From NCBI GenBank assembly GCA_904418845.1, contig CAJFQC010000001.1:141871-205870 (forward strand): a stretch of DNA of 64,000 nucleotides, read 5' to 3'. A program made the translations under genes and the position numbers. The notes beneath the pieces were generated by a model. That model was not told where the DNA came from, did not search any database, and worked only from the letters and a program-made list of their open reading frames with translations. The DNA comes from an uncultured Ruminococcus sp. Lineage in GTDB: Bacteria > Bacillota > Clostridia > Lachnospirales > Lachnospiraceae. This document shows, piece after piece, positions 23,956 through 32,703 of this stretch (its first letter is position 1; each line of letters opens with the position of its first letter).

Positions 23956-25701
23956 ATGGCAGAGAAAGTGATCATGCTGGGCAATGAGGCGATCGCCCGC
24001 GGCGCGTATGAGGCGGGAGTGAAAGTCTCATCCGCGTATCCGGGAACACCCAGTACGGAGATAAGCGAATACCTTGTGCAGTATAAGGAAGATGTATATG
24101 AGGAGTGGGCGCCCAATGAGAAGGTGGCCACAGAGGTTGCGGTAGGCGCGAGCCTTGTGGGGACGCGTGCCATGGCGTGCATGAAGCATGTGGGATTAAA
24201 CGTGGCGGCAGATCCGCTGTACTCGGTGTCTTATATGGGCGTGAACGGCGGCCTGGTGATTGTGGTTGCGGACGATCCGGGACTGTATAGCTCCCAGAAC
24301 GAGCAGGATACGAGAATGGTGGCGAGAGCGGCGCAGATCCCGGTGATCGAACCCTCTGACAGCGCGGAGGCAAAAGAGTTTTTCAAGACAGCCTTTGACT
24401 TGAGCGAGCAGTTTGACCGCCCGTTTATCTTCCGTATCACGACAAGGCTTGCACATTCCCAGGGACTGGTGGAACTATGCGAGCGCGTGACCCCGGCGGA
24501 TAAGCCTTATGAGAAAAATATCCCGAAAAATGTCATGATGCCGGGCAACGCGAAACTGCGCCATATTGAGATCGAGAAGCGCAATCTGGAGCTGGCGGAA
24601 GCGGCGAACAGCCTTTCCATCAATCAGGCAGAGATGAACGATACAAAGATCGGCGTCATCACCAGCGGCATCCCGTATCAATATGTAAAAGAAGCGCTGC
24701 CGGAAGCTTCTGTTCTCAAACTCGGTATGGTCAATCCTCTCCCAAGAAAACTGATCGAGGACTTTGCTTCTAAGGTTGATACATTATATATTGTAGAAGA
24801 ATTAGATCCCGTGATCGAGGAACAGGTGAAGTCATGGGGCATCAAGGCGATTGGAAAAGAGATCTTTACCGTTCAGGGAGAGTACAGCGCCAATATGCTG
24901 AGAAAAGCTATTTTGAAAGAGGAGATTGATCTGAAAGAGCCGGCAAAGGCTCCTGGAAGGCCGCCTATCCTCTGTCCGGGATGTCCGCACAGGAGTGTGT
25001 TCTATGTGCTCAATAAGTTAAAAATGCACGCGGCAGGTGATATCGGCTGTTACACCCTCGGAGCAGTAGCTCCCTTAAGTGTCATCGACGCCACCATGTG
25101 CATGGGATCGAGTATTTCCACCCTTCACGGCATGGAGAAGGCCAAAGGCAAAGATTACATAAAGAACTGGGTGGCCGTGATCGGAGATTCCACTTTCATG
25201 CATACCGGCGTGAACTCTCTGATGAACATGGTATACAACAACGCCACAGGGACGGTTATCATCATGGATAACTCTACTACAGGCATGACCGGTCATCAGG
25301 ATCACGCGGCCACGGGAAAGACACTTCAGGGCGATCCGGCTTACGCTGTCAATATTCAGGCATTGTGCCGTGCTATGGGCGTGAAAAATGTAACCGAGGT
25401 GAACGCGCTGGACATCGCACTGTTGGAGAAGACGGTCAAAGAAGAAGCGGCAAAGGACGAGATTTCCGTTATCATCACGAAGACGCCCTGCGTACTCCTT
25501 GATAAGAACAGGAAACCGCTCTATATCGCGCATGAGGATAAATGTAAGAAATGTGGTATGTGCATGAAGCCGGGATGTCCGGCCATGACGAAGAATACGG
25601 ACGGCACCATCCATATTGATGATACGATGTGCACGGGATGCGGCCTGTGTAAGGATCTGTGTAAATTTGACGCCATCGAGCTTGTAAAGGAGGGGGAATA
25701 G
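23956..25701 (+). CDS. iorA: Indolepyruvate:ferredoxin oxidoreductase, alpha subunit
   Basis: A 581-residue subunit of the enzyme that oxidatively decarboxylates aryl pyruvates to aryl-acetyl-CoA and reduces ferredoxin. The N-terminal pyrimidine domain (LGNEAIARGAYEAGV, SSAYPGTPSTEI) is followed by CPGCPH near residue 341, the thiamine diphosphate region with GDSTFMHTGVNSLMNM, and a C-terminal 2[4Fe-4S] ferredoxin domain (CKKCGMCMKPGCP and CTGCGLCKDLC). ATG at 23944 is an alternative start that overlaps the ligand gene; 23956 matches the family's N-terminus better. Confidence 0.96.
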   Translation: MAEKVIMLGNEAIARGAYEAGVKVSSAYPGTPSTEISEYLVQYKEDVYEEWAPNEKVATEVAVGASLVGTRAMACMKHVGLNVAADPLYSVSYMGVNGGLVIVVADDPGLYSSQNEQDTRMVARAAQIPVIEPSDSAEAKEFFKTAFDLSEQFDRPFIFRITTRLAHSQGLVELCERVTPADKPYEKNIPKNVMMPGNAKLRHIEIEKRNLELAEAANSLSINQAEMNDTKIGVITSGIPYQYVKEALPEASVLKLGMVNPLPRKLIEDFASKVDTLYIVEELDPVIEEQVKSWGIKAIGKEIFTVQGEYSANMLRKAILKEEIDLKEPAKAPGRPPILCPGCPHRSVFYVLNKLKMHAAGDIGCYTLGAVAPLSVIDATMCMGSSISTLHGMEKAKGKDYIKNWVAVIGDSTFMHTGVNSLMNMVYNNATGTVIIMDNSTTGMTGHQDHAATGKTLQGDPAYAVNIQALCRAMGVKNVTEVNALDIALLEKTVKEEAAKDEISVIITKTPCVLLDKNRKPLYIAHEDKCKKCGMCMKPGCPAMTKNTDGTIHIDDTMCTGCGLCKDLCKFDAIELVKEGE

Positions 25702-25703
25702 AC

Positions 25704-26279
25704 ATGGCAGTAAAAAATATCATGATCGTCGGAGTGGGCGGTCAGGGAACCCTTCTGACAAGCCGAATCTTAGGCGGGCTGGCCATAGCGGGCGGCTATG
25801 ACGTGAAGCTGTCTGAGGTGCACGGTATGGCGCAGCGGGGCGGAAGCGTGGTCACCTTTGTCCGTTACGGAGACAAAGTGGCGGAGCCCATCGTGGAAGA
25901 AGGACAGGCGGATGTGATCATCGCCTTTGAGAGACTGGAAGCGCTCAGGTATGCGCATTTCCTCAAGAAAGACGGCGTACTCATCGTCAATGACTGGCGA
26001 ATCGACCCCATGCCGGTCGTCATCGGGGCGGCGCAGTACCCGGAGAACATTTTGGAAGAGCTTCAAAAAGAATATAAAGTCTACAAGGCGGATGCCACCG
26101 GGGAGTCGAAAAAACTGGGCAATCCGAAAGTATTTAACATGATCGTGCTCGGCATCGCGGCACAGCACATGGACTTTACAAAAGAGCAGTGGTATGAAGT
26201 GATCGAGAAGACTGTGCCGCCGAAGACTATTGAGATCAACAGGAAAGCGTTTGAGGTGGGATACAGTATCGCACAGTAA
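25704..26279 (+). CDS. iorB: Indolepyruvate:ferredoxin oxidoreductase, beta subunit
   Basis: A 191-residue gamma-domain subunit, with GVGGQGTLLTSRILGG at the N-terminus and SEVHGMAQRGGSVVTFVRYG, both conserved in 2-oxoacid:ferredoxin oxidoreductases. It starts two bases after iorA, as expected for an obligate partner. The complex feeds reduced ferredoxin to energy metabolism in anaerobes. Confidence 0.95.
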   Translation: MAVKNIMIVGVGGQGTLLTSRILGGLAIAGGYDVKLSEVHGMAQRGGSVVTFVRYGDKVAEPIVEEGQADVIIAFERLEALRYAHFLKKDGVLIVNDWRIDPMPVVIGAAQYPENILEELQKEYKVYKADATGESKKLGNPKVFNMIVLGIAAQHMDFTKEQWYEVIEKTVPPKTIEINRKAFEVGYSIAQ

Positions 26280-26314
26280 GAGAGTTTATTGCAGATAGAA
26301 GGGCGGTGATAGTA

Positions 26315-26734
26315 ATGATCAGGCAGATATCAGTATTTGTGGAAAATCAGCCAGGAAGCATGATGAACGTGACTTCCGTTCTCACGGAAGAACATATCAA
26401 CATCCGGGCGATCTCAACCTTTGATTCGCCGGAGTTCGGCATCATGCGTCTTGTAGTCGATGATCCTGTCCGGGCGAAGGAAAGCCTGACAAAGAGGGGA
26501 TTCGTCACCAGAGTGACTGAAGTGATCGGCGCGGAACTCAAGGACGAGAAAGGGAATTTAAACCAGATGCTAAAGATTCTTGCAGACGGGCAGATCAATG
26601 TGAATTATATTTATTCTTTTGTGATCCGCGAAGGAAAAGCTCCTGTCATGGTATTTCATACCGATGATTTTGACAAGGCGGAAAAGGTCCTCAGCGCTGC
26701 TGATGTGAAACTCGTGGCGGAAGAGGAATTATAG
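26315..26734 (+). CDS. Double-ACT-domain protein
   Basis: A 139-residue protein of two tandem ACT domains (about 1-68 and 70-139); the first contains ENQPGSMMNVTSVLTEEHINIRAI and the second KGNLNQMLKILADGQINVNY. It has no catalytic domain. The GGTGAT site puts the start at 26315. ACT domains usually bind amino acids, so it may sense aromatic amino acids and control the ligases or IorAB. It is paired with the second ligase downstream. No experimental role is known to me. Confidence 0.85.
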   Translation: MIRQISVFVENQPGSMMNVTSVLTEEHINIRAISTFDSPEFGIMRLVVDDPVRAKESLTKRGFVTRVTEVIGAELKDEKGNLNQMLKILADGQINVNYIYSFVIREGKAPVMVFHTDDFDKAEKVLSAADVKLVAEEEL

Positions 26735-26768
26735 AAGAACATTTATAAGGACATTAAAGGAGAGAAAA

Positions 26769-28100
26769 ATGGCGGCAGTATCATTAGAAAACTGGACAGA
26801 GCGGATTCGTGATCCGAAGATCGAATGTATGAGCAGGGACGAGATGGCTGCCCTGCAGAGCAAACGTCTTATGGATGTGGTAAAGAGGGTTTATGAAAAC
26901 GTAGCGTTTTATCGAAAAAAAATGCAGCAAAGAGGTGTGGAACCCGGAGATATCAAATCTATTGAAGATATTGAAAAACTTCCATTCACGACGAAAGAAG
27001 ATTTAAGAGACAATTATCCGTTCGGCCTTTTGGCGATTCCGAAAAAAGATGTGGTGCGCGTACAGGGAACTTCCGGGACCACAGGAAAACTGACCATTGC
27101 CCCGTATTCACAGAAAGATGTGGATGTATGGGGTGAGTGCGTTGCAAGATGTCTGACCATGGCAGGGCTTACAGATGAGGATATCATCCATGTATGCTAC
27201 GGCTACGGTCTTTTCACCGGAGGCATGGGGCTTGATTATGGCGTGAAAGCGCTGGGCGCAATGGCCATCCCTATGTCAGCGGGAAATACAAAGCGCCAGA
27301 TGATGTGTATGGAAGATCTGGGCGCGACGGCGTTCGCCTGTACGCCTTCCTACGCCCTGTATCTGGCAGAGTCTATTCAGGAGGCAGGACTCGTTGGCCA
27401 TATGAAGTTAAAAGCAGGCATCCACGGGGCAGAGCCGTGGACAGAGGAGATGCGCAAGAAGATCGAAAGCATCTTACATATCAACTGCTTTGACATCTAT
27501 GGACTGTGCGAGATCACGGGACCGGGTGTGGCGCAGGATTGTATCCACAAGGCCGGACTTCATGTCCATGCGGATTATTTCTATCCGGAAGTCCTGAATC
27601 CGGCAACCCATGAGGCGTGCGCAGACGGAGAGACAGGAGAGCTTGTATTCACCACGCTGGCCAAAGAGGCTATGCCGCTTATCCGCTACCGCACAAAAGA
27701 TCTGACCAGCATTGACCACAGCACATGTGAGTGCGGAAGAACACTTCCGAGGATTTCCAAGTTCACAGGAAGAACAGATGATATGAAGGTTATCCGCGGA
27801 GTCAATGTATTCCCGACCCAAGTAGAGACAGCACTTCTGTCCATGGGTGGAGTAGTTGCGCCGCACTATATGATGATCGTGGACAGAGAGGATAACATGG
27901 ATGTCCTGACTGTTATGGTAGAAGTGGATGAAAGCGTATTCTCGGATGAGATCCGTAAGCTGGATGCACTGAGAAATAAGATTGCTGCTGTGCTTAAGAC
28001 AGCGCTGGGCGTATCTGCAAGAGTGAAACTTGTTGAGCCGAAGTCGATCCAGAGAAGCGAGGGCAAAGCTGTCCGCGTCATCGACAACAGAAACCTGTAG
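26769..28100 (+). CDS. Phenylacetate-CoA ligase family enzyme (second copy)
   Basis: A 443-residue paralogue of the ligase at 22644. It keeps TSGTTGKLTIAPYSQ, YRTKDLT and GRTDDMKVIRGVNVFPTQVE, so it should be active. The two differ in many positions around the acyl pocket, so they probably accept different aryl acids (for example indoleacetate versus phenylacetate), which I cannot assign. The ATG follows AAAGGAGAG. It lies between the two ACT genes. Confidence 0.92.
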   Translation: MAAVSLENWTERIRDPKIECMSRDEMAALQSKRLMDVVKRVYENVAFYRKKMQQRGVEPGDIKSIEDIEKLPFTTKEDLRDNYPFGLLAIPKKDVVRVQGTSGTTGKLTIAPYSQKDVDVWGECVARCLTMAGLTDEDIIHVCYGYGLFTGGMGLDYGVKALGAMAIPMSAGNTKRQMMCMEDLGATAFACTPSYALYLAESIQEAGLVGHMKLKAGIHGAEPWTEEMRKKIESILHINCFDIYGLCEITGPGVAQDCIHKAGLHVHADYFYPEVLNPATHEACADGETGELVFTTLAKEAMPLIRYRTKDLTSIDHSTCECGRTLPRISKFTGRTDDMKVIRGVNVFPTQVETALLSMGGVVAPHYMMIVDREDNMDVLTVMVEVDESVFSDEIRKLDALRNKIAAVLKTALGVSARVKLVEPKSIQRSEGKAVRVIDNRNL

Positions 28101-28118
28101 AAGAGGGAGGTGAAAGAT

Positions 28119-28568
28119 ATGGGAATCACGATCCAACAGTTATCCGTATTTCTGGAGAACCGGGAAGGAAGGCTGGACGAGGTGCTCTCTGTTCTGGCAG
28201 GAAACGACGTGAACATCGTGGCATTAAGCCTTGCGGATACCACAGAGTACGGAATGCTCCGTATGATCGTATCTGACCCGAATAAGGGGAAAGCGGTGTT
28301 AAAGGAAAATGGCATCACAGCCATGCTCACCGATGTTATCGCTCTGAGAGTGCCCCATGAGACAGGATCTTTAAGCCGGGCCATGCACCAGATCGTGGAC
28401 GGCGACGTGAACATTGAGTATATGTACGCTTTTGCCAACGGCGAGGACGCGTCCGCTGTTTTAAAATGCGACGATCCCGTGAGAGTGGTAGATATCTTAA
28501 GGGGAAGCGGCTTCGATGTCTGGGAGGCATCCGAGGCCTATGTCTCCAACACCAAGAGCACCATGTAA
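28119..28568 (+). CDS. Double-ACT-domain protein (second copy)
   Basis: A 149-residue protein of two ACT domains, similar in design to the product at 26315: ENREGRLDEVLSVLAGNDVNIVAL, then ETGSLSRAMHQIVDGDVNIEY. GGGAGGTGA at 28105-28113 sets the start. The second domain ends in a short unstructured tail. It is the last gene of the aromatic-acid operon, before a strong terminator. Likely an amino-acid-sensing regulatory partner of the second ligase. Confidence 0.85.
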   Translation: MGITIQQLSVFLENREGRLDEVLSVLAGNDVNIVALSLADTTEYGMLRMIVSDPNKGKAVLKENGITAMLTDVIALRVPHETGSLSRAMHQIVDGDVNIEYMYAFANGEDASAVLKCDDPVRVVDILRGSGFDVWEASEAYVSNTKSTM

Positions 28569-28581
28569 ACGGATGTATCAA

Positions 28582-28618
28582 AAAAGATCACCGGGCAGAA
28601 ATGCCCGGTGATCTTTTT
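28582..28618. terminator. Strong bidirectional terminator
   Basis: AAAAGATCACCGGGCA and its exact complement TGCCCGGTGATCTTTT flank a GAAA tetraloop (28598-28601), with T runs on both strands. It closes the aromatic operon and can stop the convergent cold-shock gene. Confidence 0.95.
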
Positions 28619-28696
28619 TAATCTCATTTCTCTGTATTGCTTTTTAATAATAAATCAAGTCTGTTTATATATTAAAAGGTACATTAAAAAATCTGA

Positions 28697-28894
28697 TTAA
28701 AGTTTTACTACGTTTGTTGCCTGCGGTCCCTTAGCGCCTTCTGTCACTTCGAATTCAACAGCCTGGCCCTCTTCGAGAGTTTTGAACCCATCCATCACCA
28801 GTCCTGAATAGTGAACGAAGATATCGTTTCCCTCAGAATCAGAAATGAATCCGTAACCCTTCTGGTTGTTAAACCATTTTACTGTACCTGTCAT
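28697..28894 (-). CDS. Cold-shock protein, CspA family
   Basis: A 65-residue single-stranded nucleic-acid binding protein. [22 protein letters not shown] contains RNP1 and DIFVHYSGL contains RNP2. The upstream ATG at 28909 is part of the ribosome binding site GGAGGG and is not the start. The leader is short, about 65 bases. It is likely a housekeeping or cold-inducible RNA chaperone. Confidence 0.96.
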   Translation of the reverse strand: MTGTVKWFNNQKGYGFISDSEGNDIFVHYSGLVMDGFKTLEEGQAVEFEVTEGAKGPQATNVVKL

Positions 28895-28965
28895 TATGTT
28901 GCCCTCCATATTAAGAAAAAATAAATAAGTTTCTGCATCAATGCGAAAAGCACCAATACTTGGTC

Positions 28966-28994
28966 AGTGTAGCATGTTTAACAATGAAAGTCAA
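28966..28994 (-). promoter_or_regulatory. Promoter for the cold-shock gene
   Basis: Minus-strand TTGACT (28994-28989), 17 bases, TACACT (28971-28966). A CCAA-TAC-TTGG dyad lies just downstream (28953-28963). Confidence 0.7.
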
Positions 28995-29041
28995 CGGATT
29001 TCTGGATGGATTTGTAAAAGTATACAAAAAGTGTCGAATCC

Positions 29042-29070
29042 TTGTAATCAGCGGGAGAGGTGGATAAAAT
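29042..29070 (+). promoter_or_regulatory. Promoter for the first Rrf2 gene
   Basis: TTGTAA (29042-29047), 17 bases, TAAAAT (29065-29070); the gene starts at 29128. Confidence 0.6.
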
Positions 29071-29127
29071 AAAAGCGGGAGTATGTGGAGAAAACCTGTA
29101 CTATATAACGGAAACGAGGAAGAAAAT

Positions 29128-29553
29128 ATGAAAATATCTACAAAAGGAAAATATGCGCTTGAAATCGTGGCTGACCTTGCGATACATTCTGACAGCGGGC
29201 ATCCTGAAAGCTTAAAAAATATCGCTCTTCGAAGAGGTCTCTCCGAAAAATATCTGGAACGTATCATAAAAACATTGAAAGATTCCAATATTGTCCGAAG
29301 TGTACGTGGAGCCAGGGGAGGATACTGCCTTGCCGCGCCTGCGGAGAAGCTGACGGCATACGAGGTCCTTAAGGCAGCGGAAGGGGAACTGGCCCCTGTG
29401 GAATGTCTGACTAAAGATACAGACTGTGGAATCGAGTGTGGACAATGCCCTACACAGGAAATGTGGAGGAGCATGTGGGAAGTTATAAAACAGACTTCTG
29501 AGAGTGTGACAGTGGGAGATATCATAAAAGAGGCAAATGTAAAAATATGTTGA
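29128..29553 (+). CDS. Rrf2-family regulator with cysteine cluster
   Basis: A 141-residue winged-helix regulator. The family signature is MKISTKGKYALEIVADLA and the wing RSVRGARGGYCLA. Between residues 93 and 107 there are four cysteines, C93, C100, C104 and C107, in the place of the [2Fe-2S] ligands of IscR-type proteins (C92, C98, C104 in E. coli IscR). It may bind an iron-sulfur cluster. The start follows a GAGGAAG site. Targets are unknown; it may act on itself or on the sulfur genes after it. Confidence 0.88.
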   Translation: MKISTKGKYALEIVADLAIHSDSGHPESLKNIALRRGLSEKYLERIIKTLKDSNIVRSVRGARGGYCLAAPAEKLTAYEVLKAAEGELAPVECLTKDTDCGIECGQCPTQEMWRSMWEVIKQTSESVTVGDIIKEANVKIC

Positions 29554-29578
29554 CACGGCAGAAGTTCGGTGCTATAAC
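29550..29578 (+). promoter_or_regulatory. Promoter for the cymR-like sulfur operon
   Basis: TTGACA (29550-29555), 17 bases, TATAAC (29573-29578). The -35 overlaps the stop codon of the preceding Rrf2 gene. An AATATATATT palindrome just downstream is a possible operator. Confidence 0.8.
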
Positions 29579-29629
29579 ATAAAAATACAATATATATTAA
29601 AAAGGTAGGAATTGAGGAGAGGAGGAGAC

Positions 29630-30070
29630 ATGAAGTTATCGACCAGAGGAAGATACGGGCTGAGAGCCTTGGTTGATCTGGCTGCGAATTCGGGAGAAAA
29701 TGCAGTTTCTCTCATGCAGACCGCACGGCGCCAGAAACTGTCCCTTAATTACCTGGAGCAGGTGTTCGCATCTCTGCGGAGAGCGGGGCTTGTGTCAACT
29801 GTGAAAGGGGCAGGAGGCGGATACGCTCTGGCGCGTGATATGGATGAGATTACAGTAAAAGAAGTGTTAGAAGCGCTGGAGGGAAAGATATCCATTGCCG
29901 ATGCAGACGCCGGATCAGAGAAAGACGAGGTTCAGGCGGCTATAAGACGTCTGCTCTGGGACGAAATCGACAGACAGGTGGACACTCTGCTTGAGAGCAG
30001 GACATTGGGCGGCCTTGTCAGAAAATATCAATGTAGAATGCAAATCAAAAGAAAGGATGATTCACGATGA
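29630..30070 (+). CDS. Rrf2-family regulator, CymR-like
   Basis: A 146-residue Rrf2 protein (MKLSTRGRYGLRALVDLA, with wing GAGGGYALA) that lacks the cysteine cluster of its neighbour. It is translationally coupled to metY by an ATGA overlap and followed by cysK. This matches CymR, the cysteine-metabolism repressor of Firmicutes, which acts with CysK and has no Fe-S ligands. I therefore infer a repressor of cysteine/homocysteine synthesis that responds to the cysteine pool. GAGGAGGAG precedes the start. Confidence 0.82.
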   Translation: MKLSTRGRYGLRALVDLAANSGENAVSLMQTARRQKLSLNYLEQVFASLRRAGLVSTVKGAGGGYALARDMDEITVKEVLEALEGKISIADADAGSEKDEVQAAIRRLLWDEIDRQVDTLLESRTLGGLVRKYQCRMQIKRKDDSR

Positions 30071-31350
30071 GAAAAGATTGGAGATTTGAGACATTACAGC
30101 TGCACGCAGGACAGGAACAGCCGGATCCGGCCACGGACGCAAGGGCAGTTCCGATCTATCAGACAACCTCTTATGTATTTAAGAACTGCCAGCAGGCGGC
30201 AGACCGCTTCCGCCTGGCTGAAGCGGGAAATATCTACGGAAGGCTGACCAATCCGACGCAGCAGATTTTCGAGGAGAGGATCGCGGCATTAGAAGGCGGA
30301 AGCGCGGCTCTTGCAGTGGCTTCCGGAGCGGCGGCCATTACATATACTTTCGAGAATCTGGCAAAGGCGGGAGACCATATCGTGTCCTCGAAATACATTT
30401 ACGGCGGCAGCTATAACCTTCTTGAACATACTCTGACCACACAGGGGATCACCACTACTTTTGTAGATCCGGAGGTGGAAGGAAGCTTTGAGGCTGCGAT
30501 ACAGGACAACACGAAAGCGATTTTTATCGAAAGTATCGGCAATCCAAATGCGAATCTCGCAGATATCCAGAAGATTGCGGATATCGCGCACAGTCACGGG
30601 ATTGTGCTTGTCGTAGACAATACATTTGCCACACCGTATCTGCTGAAGCCGTTTGAACACGGGGCGGATATTGTCGTACATTCCGCGACAAAATTTATCG
30701 GGGGACACGGAACAGCCCTGGGCGGGGTTATCGTAGAGAGAGGCTCATTTGACTGGGAAGCGTCAGGGAAGTATCCCCAGATCACTGAGCCGGATCCAAG
30801 CTATCACGGAGTCCGCTTCCTGGAAGCGGCGGGAGCGGCTGCCTTTGTCACAAGGATTCGCGCTGTGCTCTTAAGAGATATGGGGGCGGCTGTGGCCCCG
30901 CTTCATGCTTTTCTGTTCCTTCAGGGACTTGAGACACTGTCCCTCCGGGTGGAGCGTCATGTGGAGAACACGCTGAAAGTCGTAGAGTTCTTAAAAAACC
31001 ATCCGAAGATAGCGAGAGTGAATCATCCGTCCCTTGAGGACAGCCCGTACCATGACCTTTATAAGAAATATTTTCCGCGTGGAGGGGCGTCGATCTTCAC
31101 GTTTGAGATCAATGGGACAGAGGAGGAAACGAAACGTTTCATTGACCGCCTGGAGATATTCTCTCTGCTGGCGAATGTGGCGGATGTAAAGTCCCTCGTC
31201 ATTCATCCGGCGAGCACGACGCATTCCCAGATGACGGCGGAAGAGTTGGAGAATTCGGGCATACAGCCGAATTCCGTGAGAGTTTCTATCGGAACGGAGC
31301 ATATTGAAGACATCCTGACAGATCTTGCGCAGGCTCTTGAGGAGGTATAG
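30067..31350 (+). CDS. metY: O-acetylhomoserine sulfhydrylase
   Basis: A 427-residue PLP enzyme of the Cys/Met metabolism family, making homocysteine from O-acetylhomoserine and sulfide. The Schiff-base lysine is K209 in [11 protein letters not shown]; the N-terminus has [10 protein letters not shown] and YGRLTNP. It overlaps the upstream regulator by four bases and is two bases from cysK. Sulfhydrylase is favoured over cystathionine gamma-synthase by length (about 430) and the sulfur context. Confidence 0.92.
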   Translation: MRKDWRFETLQLHAGQEQPDPATDARAVPIYQTTSYVFKNCQQAADRFRLAEAGNIYGRLTNPTQQIFEERIAALEGGSAALAVASGAAAITYTFENLAKAGDHIVSSKYIYGGSYNLLEHTLTTQGITTTFVDPEVEGSFEAAIQDNTKAIFIESIGNPNANLADIQKIADIAHSHGIVLVVDNTFATPYLLKPFEHGADIVVHSATKFIGGHGTALGGVIVERGSFDWEASGKYPQITEPDPSYHGVRFLEAAGAAAFVTRIRAVLLRDMGAAVAPLHAFLFLQGLETLSLRVERHVENTLKVVEFLKNHPKIARVNHPSLEDSPYHDLYKKYFPRGGASIFTFEINGTEEETKRFIDRLEIFSLLANVADVKSLVIHPASTTHSQMTAEELENSGIQPNSVRVSIGTEHIEDILTDLAQALEEV

Positions 31351-31352
31351 AG

Positions 31353-32279
31353 ATGAGAATATATAAAAGTGTTACAGAACTTGTGGGAAAAACCCCGCTT
31401 CTGGAAGTCAGAAATATCGAAAAAGAAATGGGGTTAAAAGCGAGGATTCTTGTGAAGCTGGAATATTTTAACCCGGCGGGAAGTGTGAAAGACCGTGCGG
31501 CGCTGGGCATGATAGAAGAGGCAGAAAAATCCGGCAGGCTCAGGGAAGGTGCAGTCATTATTGAACCGACCAGCGGGAATACTGGGATCGGTCTTGCGTC
31601 AATCGCGGCCGCGAAAGGCTATAAAGCTATCTTTGTAATGCCGGAAACGATGAGTGTAGAGAGGAGGAAGCTTCTTCTCGGATACGGGGCGCAGATCGTC
31701 CTGACGGAAGGCGCGAAAGGGATGAAAGGCGCCATCGAAAAAGCAGCTGAGCTGGAGAAGGAGATGGATAATGCCATCGTGTTCGGACAGTTTGTAAACG
31801 AGGCGAATCCGGCCGCTCACTATCAGACGACCGGACCGGAGATTTGGGAGGACACCGACGGTATGGTGGACATCTTCATCGCCGGGGTAGGAACCGGCGG
31901 AACGATCACGGGAAACGGCCGGTATCTGAAGGGGAAAAAGCCGTCCATAAAGGTGGTCGCAGTAGAGCCGGAAAAGTCTCCGGTCCTTTCAGGAGGACAG
32001 CCGGGCCCTCACGGCCTTCAGGGAATCGGGGCGGGATTTATTCCCGATATTCTGGATACAGCTATCTATGACAAGATCGCCCGGGTCACGGAAGATGAGG
32101 CCTATGCCGCGGCAAGGCTTCTGGCTGCAAAAGAGGGTATTCTGGTGGGAATTACCTCCGGCGCGGCGCTTCATACGGCCATCGAGGAGGCGAAGCAGCC
32201 GGGGAACGAAGGCCTGACGATTGTGACGGTGCTTCCGGATACAGGAGAAAGATATCTTTCTACCCCTCTTTTTGCGTAA
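31353..32279 (+). CDS. cysK: Cysteine synthase
   Basis: A 308-residue O-acetylserine sulfhydrylase. PLP binds K46 in [10 protein letters not shown]; the substrate loop is [12 protein letters not shown] and the phosphate-binding loop [10 protein letters not shown]. It begins two bases after metY. The C-terminus reads [14 protein letters not shown], as in CysK. In the CymR model CysK also forms the regulatory complex with the repressor. No strong terminator is visible; a weak GGCGG/CTGCC stem lies in the 145 bases before ptsH. Confidence 0.95.
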   Translation: MRIYKSVTELVGKTPLLEVRNIEKEMGLKARILVKLEYFNPAGSVKDRAALGMIEEAEKSGRLREGAVIIEPTSGNTGIGLASIAAAKGYKAIFVMPETMSVERRKLLLGYGAQIVLTEGAKGMKGAIEKAAELEKEMDNAIVFGQFVNEANPAAHYQTTGPEIWEDTDGMVDIFIAGVGTGGTITGNGRYLKGKKPSIKVVAVEPEKSPVLSGGQPGPHGLQGIGAGFIPDILDTAIYDKIARVTEDEAYAAARLLAAKEGILVGITSGAALHTAIEEAKQPGNEGLTIVTVLPDTGERYLSTPLFA

Positions 32280-32357
32280 CAGTTCCACCATGAGGAAAGA
32301 GATATGCCGTTGCCGGCGGGAGCCTGCCTGTTTTAGTAAAGATGCTGAAAACAGCGA

Positions 32358-32386
32358 TTGAAAAATCGGTGAATGTGGTATATACT
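32358..32386 (+). promoter_or_regulatory. Promoter for ptsHI
   Basis: TTGAAA (32358-32363), 17 bases, TATACT (32381-32386), about 40 bases before ptsH. Confidence 0.75.
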
Positions 32387-32424
32387 GATAGAAGAATCAC
32401 GAACTCAAAGGAGGACATGTAGTT

Positions 32425-32682
32425 ATGAAAGAATTTAAATATGTGATCACAGACCCGGAAGGAATCCACGCAAGACCGGCGGGCATCCTTGTAAAGCAGG
32501 CAGCAGGATATCAGTCAGCTGTTAAGATTGCAAAGGGTGAGAAATCAGCCGATGCAAAGAGGATCTTCGGTGTCATGGGTCTCGGCGTTAAGACCGGCGA
32601 GGAAGTCACCATTACGGTTGAGGGAGCTGACGAGGACACAGCGATCACAGAATTAGAGGCATTCTTCAAAGAGAATTTATAA
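32425..32682 (+). CDS. ptsH: PTS phosphocarrier protein HPr, with Arg at position 46
   Basis: An 85-residue HPr. The phosphoryl acceptor His15 is present in GIHARPAG. The regulatory site is changed: aligned to B. subtilis HPr, the segment KSIMGVM with Ser46 reads KRIFGVM here, so residue 46 is Arg. Phosphotransfer should work, but HPr kinase cannot modify this site in the usual way. A second HPr or Crh-like protein elsewhere could do that job. It is 21 bases upstream of ptsI. Confidence 0.95.
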   Translation: MKEFKYVITDPEGIHARPAGILVKQAAGYQSAVKIAKGEKSADAKRIFGVMGLGVKTGEEVTITVEGADEDTAITELEAFFKENL

Positions 32683-32703
32683 AACAGGTAAGGAGATTAA
32701 GCC

